From positions 10,354,001-10,418,000 of the forward strand of contig NC_085107.1 in the NCBI RefSeq assembly GCF_030269925.1: a stretch of 64,000 nucleotides of DNA. The letters run 5' to 3'. Made by a program: the position numbers and the translations under genes. The notes beneath the pieces are model-generated. The model worked only from the letters and a program-made list of their open reading frames with translations, was not told where the DNA came from and searched no databases. This DNA comes from Bombyx mori. Taxonomy: Eukaryota > Arthropoda > Insecta > Lepidoptera > Bombycidae. Of this stretch, positions 1 through 10,997 are shown piece by piece (the first letter of the stretch is position 1; the number at the start of each line of letters is the position of its first letter).

Positions 1-1360
1 GAAACAATCCTTTCCCTAATCGTACTGGGTAAAAATCACCCATGTAGCAAAAGGAACTAAATTAATGGAACATTTTTAATTACAAAAAATAAATAAAACT
101 CAAGTTGATTAAAATTAATATGTATTTATTTTTCATTCTTTGACAACCAGAACAAATCCTTTAATAATGTGCATATAATAAATTTCTAATCTTTTATATT
201 CAATATAGTATTTTATTTAGTCTCCAAAAAACCGATGATACAGCCGGAAAACAATTAGATTTTATTTTTGGTAGAAAATACGATAGAAATTAACGCATAC
301 AATAATGAAATACATATTAATTATAAAATAAATCAATACTTTATTAATTATTTAGAAAATCACTAAAATGAGTACTACTTACAATTTTTAAAGATGACGA
401 ACTTCTATTTTACTTCAGTATGGCAATCGGCTTCTTGGATAGAAATCCAATTCTAATCATCCAATTCCATGCAATTACTTTAACGGAGTCTAGTAGCTCG
501 TTGTAATACAAGGATTCGCCTTGAACTAGAATTTTCTTGAGCTCGACCTATAGGTATTTATCGTTTTCTGGGACGTATTTCTCCAATCCCGTCCAATTCC
601 TTAATTTAATTATTTTTCCAAAATCCAAGGAAGTAGTAGGTAATAATAACGGCGAGCTGTTATTCCTCTAAACAACTATTCGCGGCTCAGCTCAAACAAG
701 TGACCTTGTAAATTCTGTTGTGGTATTGCGACAGCTGGAAAGGCAACAACGCATCAGTTGAAGGCATTAAAATGAACAGCGATCGGCAGACGAGCTCAAG
801 GCCCATTCAATGTTAAGCGGTTACCAGAACACATATACATTACAACGCAAATGACCCAATTAATCATTATAGCATAATAGTTGTGTGCGGGCTCACAACT
901 ATAGTACCTAGTCACTCGACTCATATACCCTGAGCGTCCTACGCATTAGGCTGCTTGTTTGATGCTTAATATACATTTTAACCTAAAGTTTCTCTCGCGG
1001 CGGAAGAAGATATTCATTGTTATTTATATAAGCACCGGTAACTGCCTGATATCAGATACGAGTGACCTCTTCCGATCGTTTACATAAAAAATACATATTT
1101 TATAATAATAATTAAAAATTCCTACGAATTTTTGTACTACTTGAATTTCCACTAACTACGAAACCTATTTATATTTAGTTAGGATTTGAAGTTGGAGATT
1201 TACAGAATAGCGGCAAAAGGCAGGTGTATTGGCGGTGAACGACGCGGTTATTATTAAAACCTCAAAAAGGCAAACTGGTCGAATTCATAACAAGGAAACC
1301 TGGATGATATGTGTAGCCAATCGTAGGTGGTTCAGGATACATCACATGAACGTTTGCTCA
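1..1360. other. AT-rich intergenic DNA, nothing recognised
   Basis: No long reading frame, splice-linked coding segment or familiar repeat family was found. Composition is AT-rich apart from a slightly richer patch near 760-1080. An unrecognised old repeat could be hidden here. Confidence 0.5.
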
Positions 1361-1363
1361 AAG

Positions 1364-1421
1364 TGGGAGTCGAATCCACAACCCTCAGCCTCGTAGCAAG
1401 GCGCGCTAACCTACTCCGCCA
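1364..1421 (-). repeat. tRNA-like pol III promoter (SINE head or tRNA pseudogene)
   Basis: Read on the minus strand, positions 1421-1410 give TGGCGGAGTAGG, close to an A box, and 1377-1366 give GGATTCGACTCC, close to a B box. They lie 32 nt apart, which suits a tRNA-type internal promoter. A 4-bp stem (GCCT/AGGC) with a 7-nt loop sits where the anticodon arm would be, but the would-be anticodon is CTA and no acceptor stem closes. A tRNA-derived SINE head or tRNA pseudogene is therefore more likely than a working tRNA gene. Confidence 0.5.
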
Positions 1422-1941
1422 ACAAATTGGTCATCAACAACAAATACCGGAATAACTTAAAATTACTATGTAACCTAACCGTGAAATGGAACAATTTATT
1501 GGGATTTTTAGGGGCGTATTTACACAAATATACACAACTCCATTATTGGAACACCATAACCTCCACGCTTTTATTATAAATTTGTAAATTCTCAAATGAC
1601 AATTTGTAAGATATGATCATGTTTATTTATTTTTAATATTGGCAATGCATTAGTAGCAAAAAAAATTTTTCAGTCGTAAAAATGACACTAGACTGCATTA
1701 ACATTTAAGTATCTTATTTATTTGGTAAAATACATTTTTTAAATGTCATTAGGTATCAATCACGATCACTTGCAATTTACTCGTAACATTGCATATCACA
1801 TGAATACCTAGTCTAGCCATAAGTTCTATTACAAATGAAAATGCATTTTTTTTAAATTAAGTAATATAATATTATTAAAATGTATACATACGTGTTTATT
1901 AAATTCTCAGCTCTAAAAAAATATACGATTCGAAATGGCTT

Positions 1942-2938
1942 TTATTTACTTTTGGCTTTTATACAGGCCTTTAATCTGTTTGGCGACGAGTCTATGGAAT
2001 TACGCACTGTTTCCAAGGGAAATTTCGCCACTCTTTTCTCCAAAGATTTTTTAAGAGACTCAATGTCGCCGTGTCGTTTAGAGCAGGCCATGTCCTCTAA
2101 ACCGGATCATAATTTGAAGTCTAAAGGGTTGAGGTCTGGGCTAGAGGGCCAATCTTCAGCTGTTATAAAGTCCGGAACGGTGGTTTCAAGCCAGGGTTGG
2201 GTAGTTTGTGCCTTGTGACCAGGTGCAGAGTCCTGCTGGGAAGTCCACGGTAAATTTAAAAAAAGTCTATTGCTGGGAGGTTTCATAACATGATTCAAAA
2301 CAGTATCTTGAGACACTTTAGCTGAAGTTTTCACTCCTTTTCTACAAAAGTGTAGTTTTGTGACTACTTCATAAGACAAGCCCCATCACTGACGCAGGAC
2401 GATTACCACGTTGTACCTTTCCGACCACTTGAGCAGCTTCTTTAGAACTGTGAGCGTACACTTTATCATTTTGCTTATTGTAGTGTTCTTCAATCGTGAA
2501 ACATTTTTCATGGGTCCAGAGGGAGGATCTTTCTGTGCCTTTCATCTGTGTATAGCGACAGAAGGCGTTTTGATCCACTCTCTTTAATTTTAAAGATTGA
2601 TTTAGAGCATGTCTTGTATATCGACGATAAGCACCGAGCTTCAGGTCTTGTTTTATAATACGCGACAAAGTCCTAGCGGGAATCTTCATTTCTCGCGATA
2701 AGATTTTTGCTTCCTAATGGGGTTTCGACGAATTCTGGCTTTAACAGCATTAACGGCCTTTGTAGCTCTAACAGCACGCGACCGCCCCGATCTTTTCTGG
2801 ACAGACGAAGTGTTGTTGTATCTGTTGATAATACGATATACGAACATACGGTTGATACCAAGCTTTTGAAGTGTCTGACTGCTTCATACCCACTCTGTGC
2901 AAGGTGATCACTGCAATCCTATTTTATTTAACACCCAT
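1942..2938 (-). pseudogene. Tc1/mariner-superfamily (maT, DD37D-like) transposase pseudogene
   Basis: Translated fragments on the minus strand align in order with a maT-type transposase. A helix-turn-helix N-terminus (about 2938-2640) is followed by a central part (2689-2369) and the catalytic C-terminus (2379-1942). Visible motifs are WTHEKCF, QDSAPGHKAQTT and WPSSPDLNPLDF; I count 36 residues between the last two catalytic Asp, one short of DD37D. The frame is broken by a stop a few codons after the first ATG (2938), by at least two frameshifts and by a TGA right after the DFKL segment, where relatives have Trp. The C-terminal block then runs on to a TAA at 1942. No TIRs could be placed. 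A dead copy. Confidence 0.88.
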
Positions 2939-2949
2939 TCCATATTGGA

Positions 2950-3689
2950 ATTTGATAATGAACACGAAAAAATATGTGAAACGGCTCAACCGCAAAATCG
3001 CAAAATCGCATCGAAAAAAGTATTTTAAAATAATATACGAGTTCCAAATTTAAAACTATTAAAAAGTTGAAAAAAGAAAAGATTTTATGAACATAACAGT
3101 ATTTATGGCCAGACTAGTTACATATTCAAAAATCGTCCTTCATTAAGCTTCAACACTGAACAGAGTATCCATGTCGCTGGCGTTCCGGAGCACAAGATGT
3201 TATGCAGTCCGCCTCTTGCCCCCCGCTGAACTAGATGATACCTACTTGCTATTATTACGAAGTAAACAGTAGAGAATGTTCTGGAAAATTAATTGTAAAT
3301 TTTCTAAGTACGCATCAGAGTCTGTGTTCTTGATTTCTTCTTATCATTTCTGCAAATGTTGTTGTTATTTACAGTGGTCGGTCGGTTAAGAGTTAATCAT
3401 TTCATATTTGCTGCGTAAAGACCTCAATGTTTGCTACATTAGAAAAATCCACCACGCATTTCCAAATAGTTTTCCTAATATTTATGTACCAAGTATCTAA
3501 TTTGCACAAGCAGCTTGTTGGTCACAAATTCATAATAGTCTTTATTTATCGTGGCCGTTGAATTAGTTCGCTGTTTCATTATTAGTGGGTAATATTGCGC
3601 CAAACGATCGCTTGATACTTATATAAGCCATAAATCAAGTCAAACAGCCAAATCTTTTTCCTCTTCGAAACTTCTCATTGTTTGTAGTT
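2950..3689. other. Intergenic, nothing recognised
   Basis: AT-rich DNA following the maT remnant. It may include that element's degraded 5' end, but no TIR pair was seen. No coding segment is supported. Confidence 0.45.
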
Positions 3690-3700
3690 AAGTAATCAAA

Positions 3701-3788
3701 ATTGCAGGCAGCGCAAGACGGGTCGTTGTGGCGAAGCTTGGGGGAGTCTTATGTCCAGCAGTGGACGTCAGTGGGCTGAAAAAAGAAG
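3701..3788 (+). mobile_element. 88-bp 3' stub of an RTE-like LINE with 11-bp TSD
   Basis: The insert ends with the lepidopteran RTE-type 3' signature (TATGTCCAGCAGTGGACGTC, then GGGCTGA) and an A/G-rich GAAGAAG tail. It is bracketed by exact copies of AAGTAATCAAA at 3690-3700 and 3789-3799, so both ends are defined. It is an extremely 5'-truncated retrotransposition event with only the last codons and the tail left. Confidence 0.85.
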
Positions 3789-4051
3789 AAGTAATCAAAT
3801 CAAGATCTTAGTGTTTGTATGTCTTTTTTTTCATATTCAGATGGGTCTTAGCGAACTGTCCCCAGCCGTTACAGTTCGCTTATTTATTCTAATGCATATT
3901 TTTGCATATTGTAATGCATTATTCCTTTCTTGGCGTACCTATATTACTATACTGTGAAATAGAAAATGCATTATTATTATTACTTTATCGCATGACTACT
4001 TTATGTAACACGAGACTTATTTTACTGTGTATCTTTTATAAGTTATTTAAC

Positions 4052-4281
4052 CTCTTCAGGCAAGAATGTTTTAAGATACCAAAAACATGAATATGGTTTA
4101 TTCTTTATTGCGAATTGTTCATTTTATATGGACAACAATTCAATAAGTAAAAATATTTAAGAAACATACTAATATTTATAAAGGCAATATGTCCTCATAT
4201 GTGACCATTTAGCGTAGAGTTAAATATATAAAAAATAATAAAAACCAAACGTACACATATGTGCCAATATCTCTGAAGAGG
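4052..4281. mobile_element. piggyBac-type MITE with TTAA target duplication
   Basis: TTAA at 4048-4051 and 4282-4285 brackets CCTCTTCAG (4052-4060) and its exact inverse CTGAAGAGG (4273-4281). TTAA target sites are the hallmark of piggyBac transposition. The 230-bp interior has no ORF but carries subterminal CATATG-rich motifs (GTCCTCATATG, CACATATGTG). A non-autonomous copy. Confidence 0.8.
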
Positions 4282-4289
4282 TTAAAAGT

Positions 4290-4690
4290 GCTTCTCTATC
4301 CATGCTTAAATTTAAAGATCTTAAAATATTATGAACAAAGCTTATTATTACCTATGTTGATTTTTTAAATATTTGCTTTGAATACACTTAAATAACACGA
4401 ACCCAAGTAATTCTTAACCTTAAAGCAAAGTTTTTACAACACTAGAATATTGAAGAACATAATTTTTTATTTAATCTAGGTTCATTTGATATACATTATG
4501 GACTAAAGTATGACGTAGAAATTTTAAAATACAGTAAAAGTAATATTAGAGTTTGGCAAACAAACCATATTCTGCGCTCTTGTAAAAACAAAAGTTTATT
4601 TAATGAATTACTGCGGTTTCTTAATTTTGAGGATCGCGTGATACGACGCGATCGATCGACGTAGGTAGTATAATATAATAGTATATAGAT
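4290..4690. other. Intergenic, nothing recognised
   Basis: AT-rich sequence between the piggyBac-type MITE and a GC-rich repeat-like block. No coding or repeat signature seen. Confidence 0.45.
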
Positions 4691-5400
4691 AACCTTTACC
4701 TATTACCGGGTGCGTCCGTAGGTAGCAGATCACGGAAGCGTCTGGAGGAAATTCCCAGAAGTATTGTCCGATCTCTTGTATTGCAAAGATTATTAGGTGT
4801 AGGTCCTAGATTTAGGATTAGGTCAAGGATAAGGTTTAGGATTAGAACAGCATAGTTAGGCTTTGCAACGAGAGATCCGATGACGCGGACCAAACCAGCT
4901 CTAGGAGGAACGGAAGGACCGCGCCCTCTACACTCTTTATTAAGTGCAAAGCGCTCCTTCTAGAGAGCGTAGCTCCCCACTGCATCGGTTCGCCGGTGTG
5001 CCGTGAGCGGTGGTACCTCGTGCTCCGTTGTCTTGAAAGTAAGCCGTAGTTGCAGTTTCCACAACTGCCGGCCGCTGGCGGTCATATTCCCAACTTCCGC
5101 TACAGGGAAACGCCTCCCAAATATGGATAGTACCAATACGACGGTGTGGCTCAGTGAATAGCTCGTTTCGAGCGTCGGGCGGTGTATACTTCGCAATCCC
5201 CAGCGGGGGCTATACTGCCATAAGGCACGGAGCCGCGTGGACGCAAACCTCTATAATAAATACCCCAATCCCAAACTCCGATGCCCGGCGAAACGATAAA
5301 TGTCTGTAGGGAGTAGTTCTGAGAGCACTACCCAATACCAGGGGAACTCACTCCTGGTTAAATAAGAAAGGAAAAAACATAGAAATTTGTTAAGAGAAAT
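4690..5400. repeat. GC-rich repeat-like block, family not recognised
   Basis: An abrupt rise in GC with no open frame, directly before an R1-clade reverse-transcriptase fragment. It includes a short run of TTAGGATTAGG-like units near 4800-4850. By position it could be 5' material of the same or another LINE, but I found no protein similarity that decides this. Confidence 0.35.
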
Positions 5401-5529
5401 TACACCAGGAGGGTACCCCCGCTCAGCGTAGAGAACTCCTTCGTGCCTCCGATTGCACGGCTAACATGGCCGCATCTCCTGCAGCCAAATGGACGCCCCG
5501 CCCGCGAGGACCGCCGCGGCACGGCTCGG

Positions 5530-6150
5530 TGAATCGGCTGTTGCCAAACGTAGGGGGGCCCGATAGGGTGGTGCGCCGCCTATACACGGGTTTGGTGCGG
5601 TCCATGGCGCTGTACGGGACTCCCGTTTAGAGCCACGAGCGAAGGGTCGGTGGAGGACGTTCGTCCTGCTCCGGTCCCTGTGAAGAGGTAGTTCCCAAGA
5701 CTGTCTCGATCGACCGCCGTTGCCGTCGTAGCTGCCATCATCGGCATACTGTGGAAGAGCAACTCGGTCGACGGTATATCACGTTCCGACCCAGCGGCGC
5801 ATTCCGAGTAGCCTGACCGGCCACCACACCGCGAAGACTGGCATGCGGCGCCGCCCCGAGGATGCCCTACCAACGGTCGTCGACGAGCTGTCGGTCAAGC
5901 GTCCTCGGGGTGGCACCACGTGTCTGGTTGACCGCGGGAAACCCCTTACACTGCCCGGGTTCTGACCTTGGGCGGAGATATGACGTCGACTCAGAGTGTG
6001 TGAGGGGAGTCAATTGGTGGGTAGGGCCCTAAAAACATCCTTAGGTCCGCGATCTGCTTCTGATATCTGCAGACCGTCAAGTGCCACATGTCCCGCATTC
6101 CGCTACCCACGAAAACCTTGCATGAGGTTTGGACCCTAGCCCGAAAATAA
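5530..6150 (+). pseudogene. R1-clade LINE reverse transcriptase C-terminal fragment and 3' UTR
   Basis: The plus strand around 5540-5630 encodes LLPNVGG, RRLYTG and VRSMALYGTPV, then a TAG. The same block occurs, better preserved, in the minus-strand LINE at 33437-33934 (LLPNIGG, VRSMALYGAPVW), so this is the region C-terminal to the reverse transcriptase core of an R1-clade element. Beyond the TAG the similarity decays through stops and frameshifts. The tail near 6120-6165 ends in AATAATAGTAATAAG, plausibly the degraded 3' end. Inactive. Confidence 0.7.
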
Positions 6151-6169
6151 TAGTAATAAGTTTTATGTC

Positions 6170-6985
6170 ACGCAATTAATTACAATTTTTTATTTAATTT
6201 AAAACAATCCAGTTAACGCAGATGTGATCGCAAAAGGCAGTTGCGCGTTTATTGCGCTACACCAATTAAAAAATAATTCGATTAGAAACGTAATCGTTTT
6301 TTTTCTCATTATTAAAATATCTCAGATTTGTTTAATACGTCAAACGGTCAAGCTAAGAAACTAATTCCAAAATGGGATTAGGATATTAGTCATAATTAAA
6401 GTAATGATGACGCAAACTCAACGAAATCCCTTTCGCAAGCAAAAATAATGCAAACACTTCAGTTGATAGTCAAAGAAAACTGTCGTCAAACTATTATGAA
6501 ATGACGACTGGGACTTCGTGCTTAGCAACTTTCATATGTGCGTTTAAAGCAATCAAGCTATAAAATTTTAATTTACATCAAGCGAGGACACTGACTCGGC
6601 GTCCGTAGAATAGTCTTCAAAAAGCATGACAAACCCAACAAACAAATATACATAAGTGTAATAGTTGGATTACACTTATGTATATCATAGTGTGCGCGGA
6701 AACGCTAGTCAACGCCTGAGGTATGTGAGCGGCAGGGCCGGGGAGGTAGGCAAACGTCAAGCCAACTCAGTCTGCCGTCGACCACCGCGACGGGGCCAAA
6801 CTTTCCTTTATGGTCCGTCACTTTCGAAATTCACAATTTTTTTGGAGATAGTACTCATAAATAGAAAGGTTTTTGCAAAATGTTAAGTTGCGGAGACTCA
6901 CAGTTAACGAGATATAATTTTTTAGTTTAATAAATATTGGAAAAATCGTCAAAGTAGACGTCACAGTTGACGTTTCACGTTCCAT
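6170..6985. other. Intergenic AT-rich DNA with one perfect palindrome
   Basis: No gene seen. The stretch contains the hairpin at 6646-6685, listed separately, and the sequence into which the downstream BMC1 copy inserted. Confidence 0.5.
6646..6685. repeat. Perfect 17-bp inverted repeat with 6-nt loop
   Basis: ATATACATAAGTGTAAT (6646-6662) is followed after AGTTGG by its exact reverse complement (6669-6685). No transposon termini or TSD flank it. Confidence 0.9.
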
Positions 6986-6999
6986 TCACGGTAAACGTG

Positions 7000-8185
7000 C
7001 GAGGGAACGCGATCCCGCCCCCGTCACGTCACAGCCGGAGTCCCGCAAGGCTCCGCTCTCTCCCCGTTACTGTTTAGTTTATATATCAATGATATGCCCC
7101 GGTCTCCGGAGACCCATCTGGCGCTCTTCACCGATGACACCGCCATCTACTACTCGTGTAGGAAGAAGGCGTTGCTTCATCGGCGACTTCAGACCGCAGC
7201 TACCACCATGGGACAGTGGTTCCGGAAGTGGCGCATCGACATCAACCCCACGAAAAGCATAGCTGTGCTCTTCAAAAGGGGTCGCCCTCCGAACACCATG
7301 TTGAGCATCCCTCTCCCGACTAGGCGCGTCGACACCTCCGCCTCCGCCATTCGCCCAATCACGATGTACGACCAGCCCATTTCGTGGGCCCCGAAGGTCA
7401 AATATTTAGGCCTCACCCTCGACAGAAGGATGACATTCCGCACCCATATAAAGACGGTACGCGACGGTGCCGCCTTCATTCTAGGACGTCTCTACCCGAT
7501 GATATGCAGGCGAAGTAAAATGTCCCTTAGAAATAAGGTGACTACAAAACTTGCATACGCCCCGTCATGACCTATGCAAGTGTAATGTTCGCCCACGCGG
7601 CCCGCACTCACTTAAAATCATTCCAAATCATTTAATCCCGTTTTTGCAGGATAGCCGTCGGAGCCCCGTGGTTCGTCAGGAACGTCGACCTCCATGACGA
7701 CCTGGACTTAGAGTCCATCAGTAAGTATTTACAGTCGGCATCGATGCGCCATTTCGATAAAGCGGCACGACACGAGAAACCTCTCATCGTGGCCGCCGGT
7801 AACTACATTCCCGATCCCGCGGAAAGAATGGAAAGCAGTCGACGTCGCCCAAAACACGTCATCTCGGATCCTCCCGATCCACTAACGGTGCTTTTAGATA
7901 CCTCAAGCACCGGTCACCGTTCTCGTCGAACCCGTCGCTTGCGACGAAGAGCTCGACGAGTAAATTAACCCTCAGACACAGCCCACTGAGTTTCTCGCCG
8001 GATCTTCTCAGTGGGTCGCGTTTCCGATCCGGTGGTAGATTTTGCGAAGCACGGCTCTTGCTAGGGTTCGTGTTAGCAACGTCGTCAGGTTTGAGCCCCG
8101 TGAGCTCACCCACTAGTTAAGGTTACGCTGGAATACCCTACCAAGCTGGTAGCCTACCAGCTTATGTAGGAAAACAAAAAAAAAA
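7000..8185 (+). mobile_element. 5'-truncated BMC1/jockey-clade LINE with 10-bp TSD
   Basis: The insert is bounded by GGTAAACGTG at 6990-6999 and again at 8186-8195, just after the poly(A). It begins inside the reverse transcriptase: translation from 7001 gives VTAGVPQGSALSPLLF, then FTDDTAIYYS at the catalytic Asp pair and VKYLGLTLD. It goes on through the C-terminal domain to an Arg-rich end at 7968. An apparent 2-nt deletion near 7540 and a CAA-to-TAA change near 7634 break the frame. The 3' UTR (7970-8170) is the GC-rich block shared with the other BMC1 copies here. Confidence 0.93.
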
Positions 8186-8195
8186 GGTAAACGTG

Positions 8196-8690
8196 TATTT
8201 TATTAAATATATTATATTAAAAACTAGAAATATATTTTATTATTTTAATATATTCATATAGTAAATTTGTTGTAATTAATGTGTACAGTAATTTTTGCTG
8301 TAATTAGCAATTATATTGACTTTTTTACACAGAAAATTACTAAATTTTGTTTACACTGGAACGGAACGTGAAATGACGCATTTTTTATAGCGTCTTTTTA
8401 TCTGTCTGTAATAAAATATCTTTTTAAATAAGATTATATTTAAAATAGTAAAATTGCTCGTGTTTTGATAATAAAATTAGATAAATATTCGAAAAATATC
8501 GAAAACCGAATCAGACCACCCCACTTTCCACCGCTAGTGTATATAAAAAAACCGGAGGCGCGGAGGGAGCAGACCATCAAGCCGAAGCTGCGGAGCGGAG
8601 CACGAGTGACCGTGCTTGGGCACGCAAGGGCGGAAGGGATGCTCTTCCCGCAGCGCCGGAGATAAGGCGGATCCAAACTTAAGCTCCCTT
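8196..8690. other. AT-rich DNA then a GC-rich patch, unassigned
   Basis: 8196-8500 is very AT-rich. 8500-8690 is a GC-rich patch with no convincing frame, probably repeat-derived because it leads directly into the minisatellite unit at 8691. Family not recognised. Confidence 0.35.
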
Positions 8691-8788
8691 CGAGTTTGAC
8701 TAAATAATGCAATTTTAATCTAAAAAATTAACCATGGATATCTTCATAGCCATGAGGACCTGCGGCTTGGTGCAGTGGTAAGCTCTTA

Positions 8789-9789
8789 GTCTACGAGCAC
8801 GAAACTTGCGATGGCTGAGCGATGGCGGCAGCGAGGCGACGCGACACGGGGCGGGCAGGTAGTGATATCTCGCGCGGGCTCGAAACAAGCTGGCGGGCAG
8901 TCGCGCTCATACAGTGTTGTGCGAATCATGACTTTACGTCGAAAAGAACTATTGGAGCCTAGTCTCCTAATGAGGGAATTATTATTACTTAGAGATGGTG
9001 CTCATTAAATAAATCAACGAAGACGCAATTGGGGATAATTTTCTACGCTTTATTACCAGCTAAGGTGTCATTTAATTAAATTTTAAATTCTTTGTTAAAT
9101 TATAAATTCCTCATTATCAATTTCCATTACTAAAATAATAATTCAACACAACACTGTGTACCCGCGCAAACGACGAAACCAAACTAGTTTGTTCTCGTCG
9201 CTTCCGCGTCGCCGTCGCCCCATCATCGCTCGATCGCCCCGCTCCGCCATCGCCCGTTTCGTGCCCGTCCCTATACTGTGCAATGCTTTTGTATACATCG
9301 CCTCCCCGAATCCTGATCACGCAGGAGCTAGTCACCGTCGACGCCCTAGACACGTCTTTACGGATCCATCAGATCCAATAACCTTTGCATTAGACGCCTT
9401 CAGCTCTAACACTAGGAGCAGGCTTAGGGACCCCGGTAACCGTACTCGTCGAACTCGACAAAGAGTTCGCCGTGTAACCTAACCCATGAATCAGCTCGCT
9501 GAGTTTCTCGCCGGATCTTCTCAGCGGGTCGCGATTCCGATCCGGTAGTAGATTCATTCGCGAAGCAGCTGCTCTTGAGCTGTTAGGTCTCCTTCGGAGC
9601 GCTCGGGTAGCTGTTAGCAAATCCCACCCCTCCTGGCTGAGCCTTTGCTCGCCCACCTGTCCTGGTGAAACTGGAAAGGCCTCCGGGCCACCAGTAATCT
9701 TTCAATCATAAAAAAAAAAAAAATTATATACATCGCCGTCGCGCCGCTGCCGCCATCGCTTGGCCTTCGCAAGTTTCATGCCTGTAGAC
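8789..9789. mobile_element. PIF/Harbinger-type non-autonomous element, copy 1, TTA TSD
   Basis: The left end GTCTACGAGCACGAAAC (8789-8805) and the right end, inverted at 9789-9773 (GTCTACAGGCATGAAAC), form TIRs continuing for about 27 bp with few mismatches. TTA at 8786-8788 and 9790-9792 is the TWA-type duplication typical of PIF/Harbinger transposition. The GC-rich inner TIR zone (GGCGACGCG motifs) surrounds an AT-rich core with no transposase. A BMC1 copy is nested at 9303-9726; without it and its TSD the element is 566 bp. Confidence 0.82.
9303..9726 (+). mobile_element. 5'-truncated BMC1 LINE nested in Harbinger copy 1, 11-bp TSD
   Basis: TATACATCGCC occurs at 9292-9302 and at 9727-9737, directly after the poly(A). 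The insert encodes the last part of the jockey-type polymerase, including RRRPRHVFTDPSDPITFALD, and ends with the Arg-rich C-terminus before a stop at 9480. The usual BMC1 3' UTR follows. Confidence 0.92.
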
Positions 9790-9792
9790 TTA

Positions 9793-10997
9793 TAAGTCGA
9801 GGCGACGCGACACGGAGCGGGCTGGCAGCGATATCTTACGCGGGCACGAAACGAAGTTTGCGCGTTCACTGCGAAGAAGGACCCCTTTGTCATGGCGCCG
9901 CAATTCCAAGGAGTATCCCTGCAGCCTTCCGAGAGTATCGGGATACTTGGGGTCGACATTTCGAGCGATACCCAATTTCGGAGTCATTTGGAAGGCAAAG
10001 CCAAGTTGGCGTCCAAAATGCTGGGAGTACTCAACAGAGCGAAACGGTACTTCACGCCTGGACAAAGACTTTTGCTCTATAAAGCACAAGTCCGGCCTCG
10101 CGTGGAGTACTGCTCCCATCTCTGGGCCGGGGCTCCCAAATACCAGCTTCTTCCATTTGACTCCATACAGAAGAGAGCCGTTCGGATTGTCGATAATCCC
10201 ATTCTCACGGATCATTTGGAGCCTCTGGGTCTGCGGAGGGACTTCGGTTCCCTCTGTATTTTGCATGTTCCATGGGGAGTGCTCTGAGGAATTGTTCGAG
10301 ATGATACCAACGTCTCGTTTTTACCATCGCACCGCCCGCCACCGGAGTAGAGTTCATCCATACTACCTGGAGCCACTGCGGTCATCCACAGTGCGTTTCC
10401 AGAGATCTTTTTTGCCACGTACCATCCGGCTATGGAATGAGCTCCCCTCCACGGTGTTTCCCGAGCGCTATGACATGTCCTTCTTCAAACGAGGCTTGTG
10501 GAGTATTAAGCTGTAGGCAGCGGCTTGGCTCTGCCCCTGGCATTGCTGAAGTCCATGGGCGACGGTAACCACTCACCATCAGGTGGGCCGTATGCTCGTC
10601 TGCCTACAACAGTCGCGCTCATACAGTGTTGTGCGAATCACGAGTTTACGTCGAAAAGAACTATTGGAGCCTAGTCACCTGATGAGGGAATTATTATTAT
10701 TACTTAGAGATGGTGTTCATCCAATAAATCAACGAAGACGCAATTGGGGAGAATTTTCTACGCTTTATTACGCGCTAAGGTTTCATTCAATGAAATTTTA
10801 AATTCTTTGTTAAATTATAAATTCCTCATTATCAATTTCCATTACTAAAATAATAATTGAACACAACACTGTACCCGCGCAAACGACGAAACCAAACTAG
10901 TTTGTTCTCGTCGCTTCCGCGTCGCCGTCGCCCTATCATCACCCGTACATCGCTCGATCGCCATCGCTCGGCCATCGCAAGTTTCGTGCCCGTAGAC
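9793..10997. mobile_element. PIF/Harbinger-type element, copy 2, 5'-eroded and interrupted
   Basis: After the TTA that closes copy 1, the sequence TAAGTC-GAGGCGACGCG resumes the same family but lacks most of the left TIR. The inner TIR continues to about 9855, is interrupted by a LINE, and picks up at 10606 with CAGTCGCGCTCATAC, as in copy 1 near 8898. It runs to an intact right TIR ending at 10997. The flanking TAC is one T short of TTAC, so the outer duplication has decayed. Confidence 0.7.
9856..10605 (+). pseudogene. CR1/L2-like LINE 3' fragment nested in Harbinger copy 2
   Basis: Frame 9892-10287 encodes the reverse transcriptase C-terminal part (SIGILGVDISSD, LYKAQVRPRVEYCSHLWAGA, KRAVRIV). 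After a frameshift near 10270 the protein continues (ECSEELFEMIP, FLPRTIRLWNELPSTVFPE) to a stop at 10516. The 3' end carries CACCATCAGGTGGGCCGTAT and CTCGTCTGCCTACAA with no poly(A), which suits a CR1-like rather than jockey-like tail. Clade assignment is by memory of lepidopteran repeats. No clear TSD. Confidence 0.78.

Noticed and set aside
1364..1421. Functional tRNA gene
   Set aside because: No closing acceptor stem, an implausible CTA anticodon, and no terminator run placed right after it.
9117..9353. Frames in the GC-rich Harbinger TIR zone
   Set aside because: The Arg/Ser-rich products come from non-coding TIR sequence and run across the BMC1 insertion boundary.
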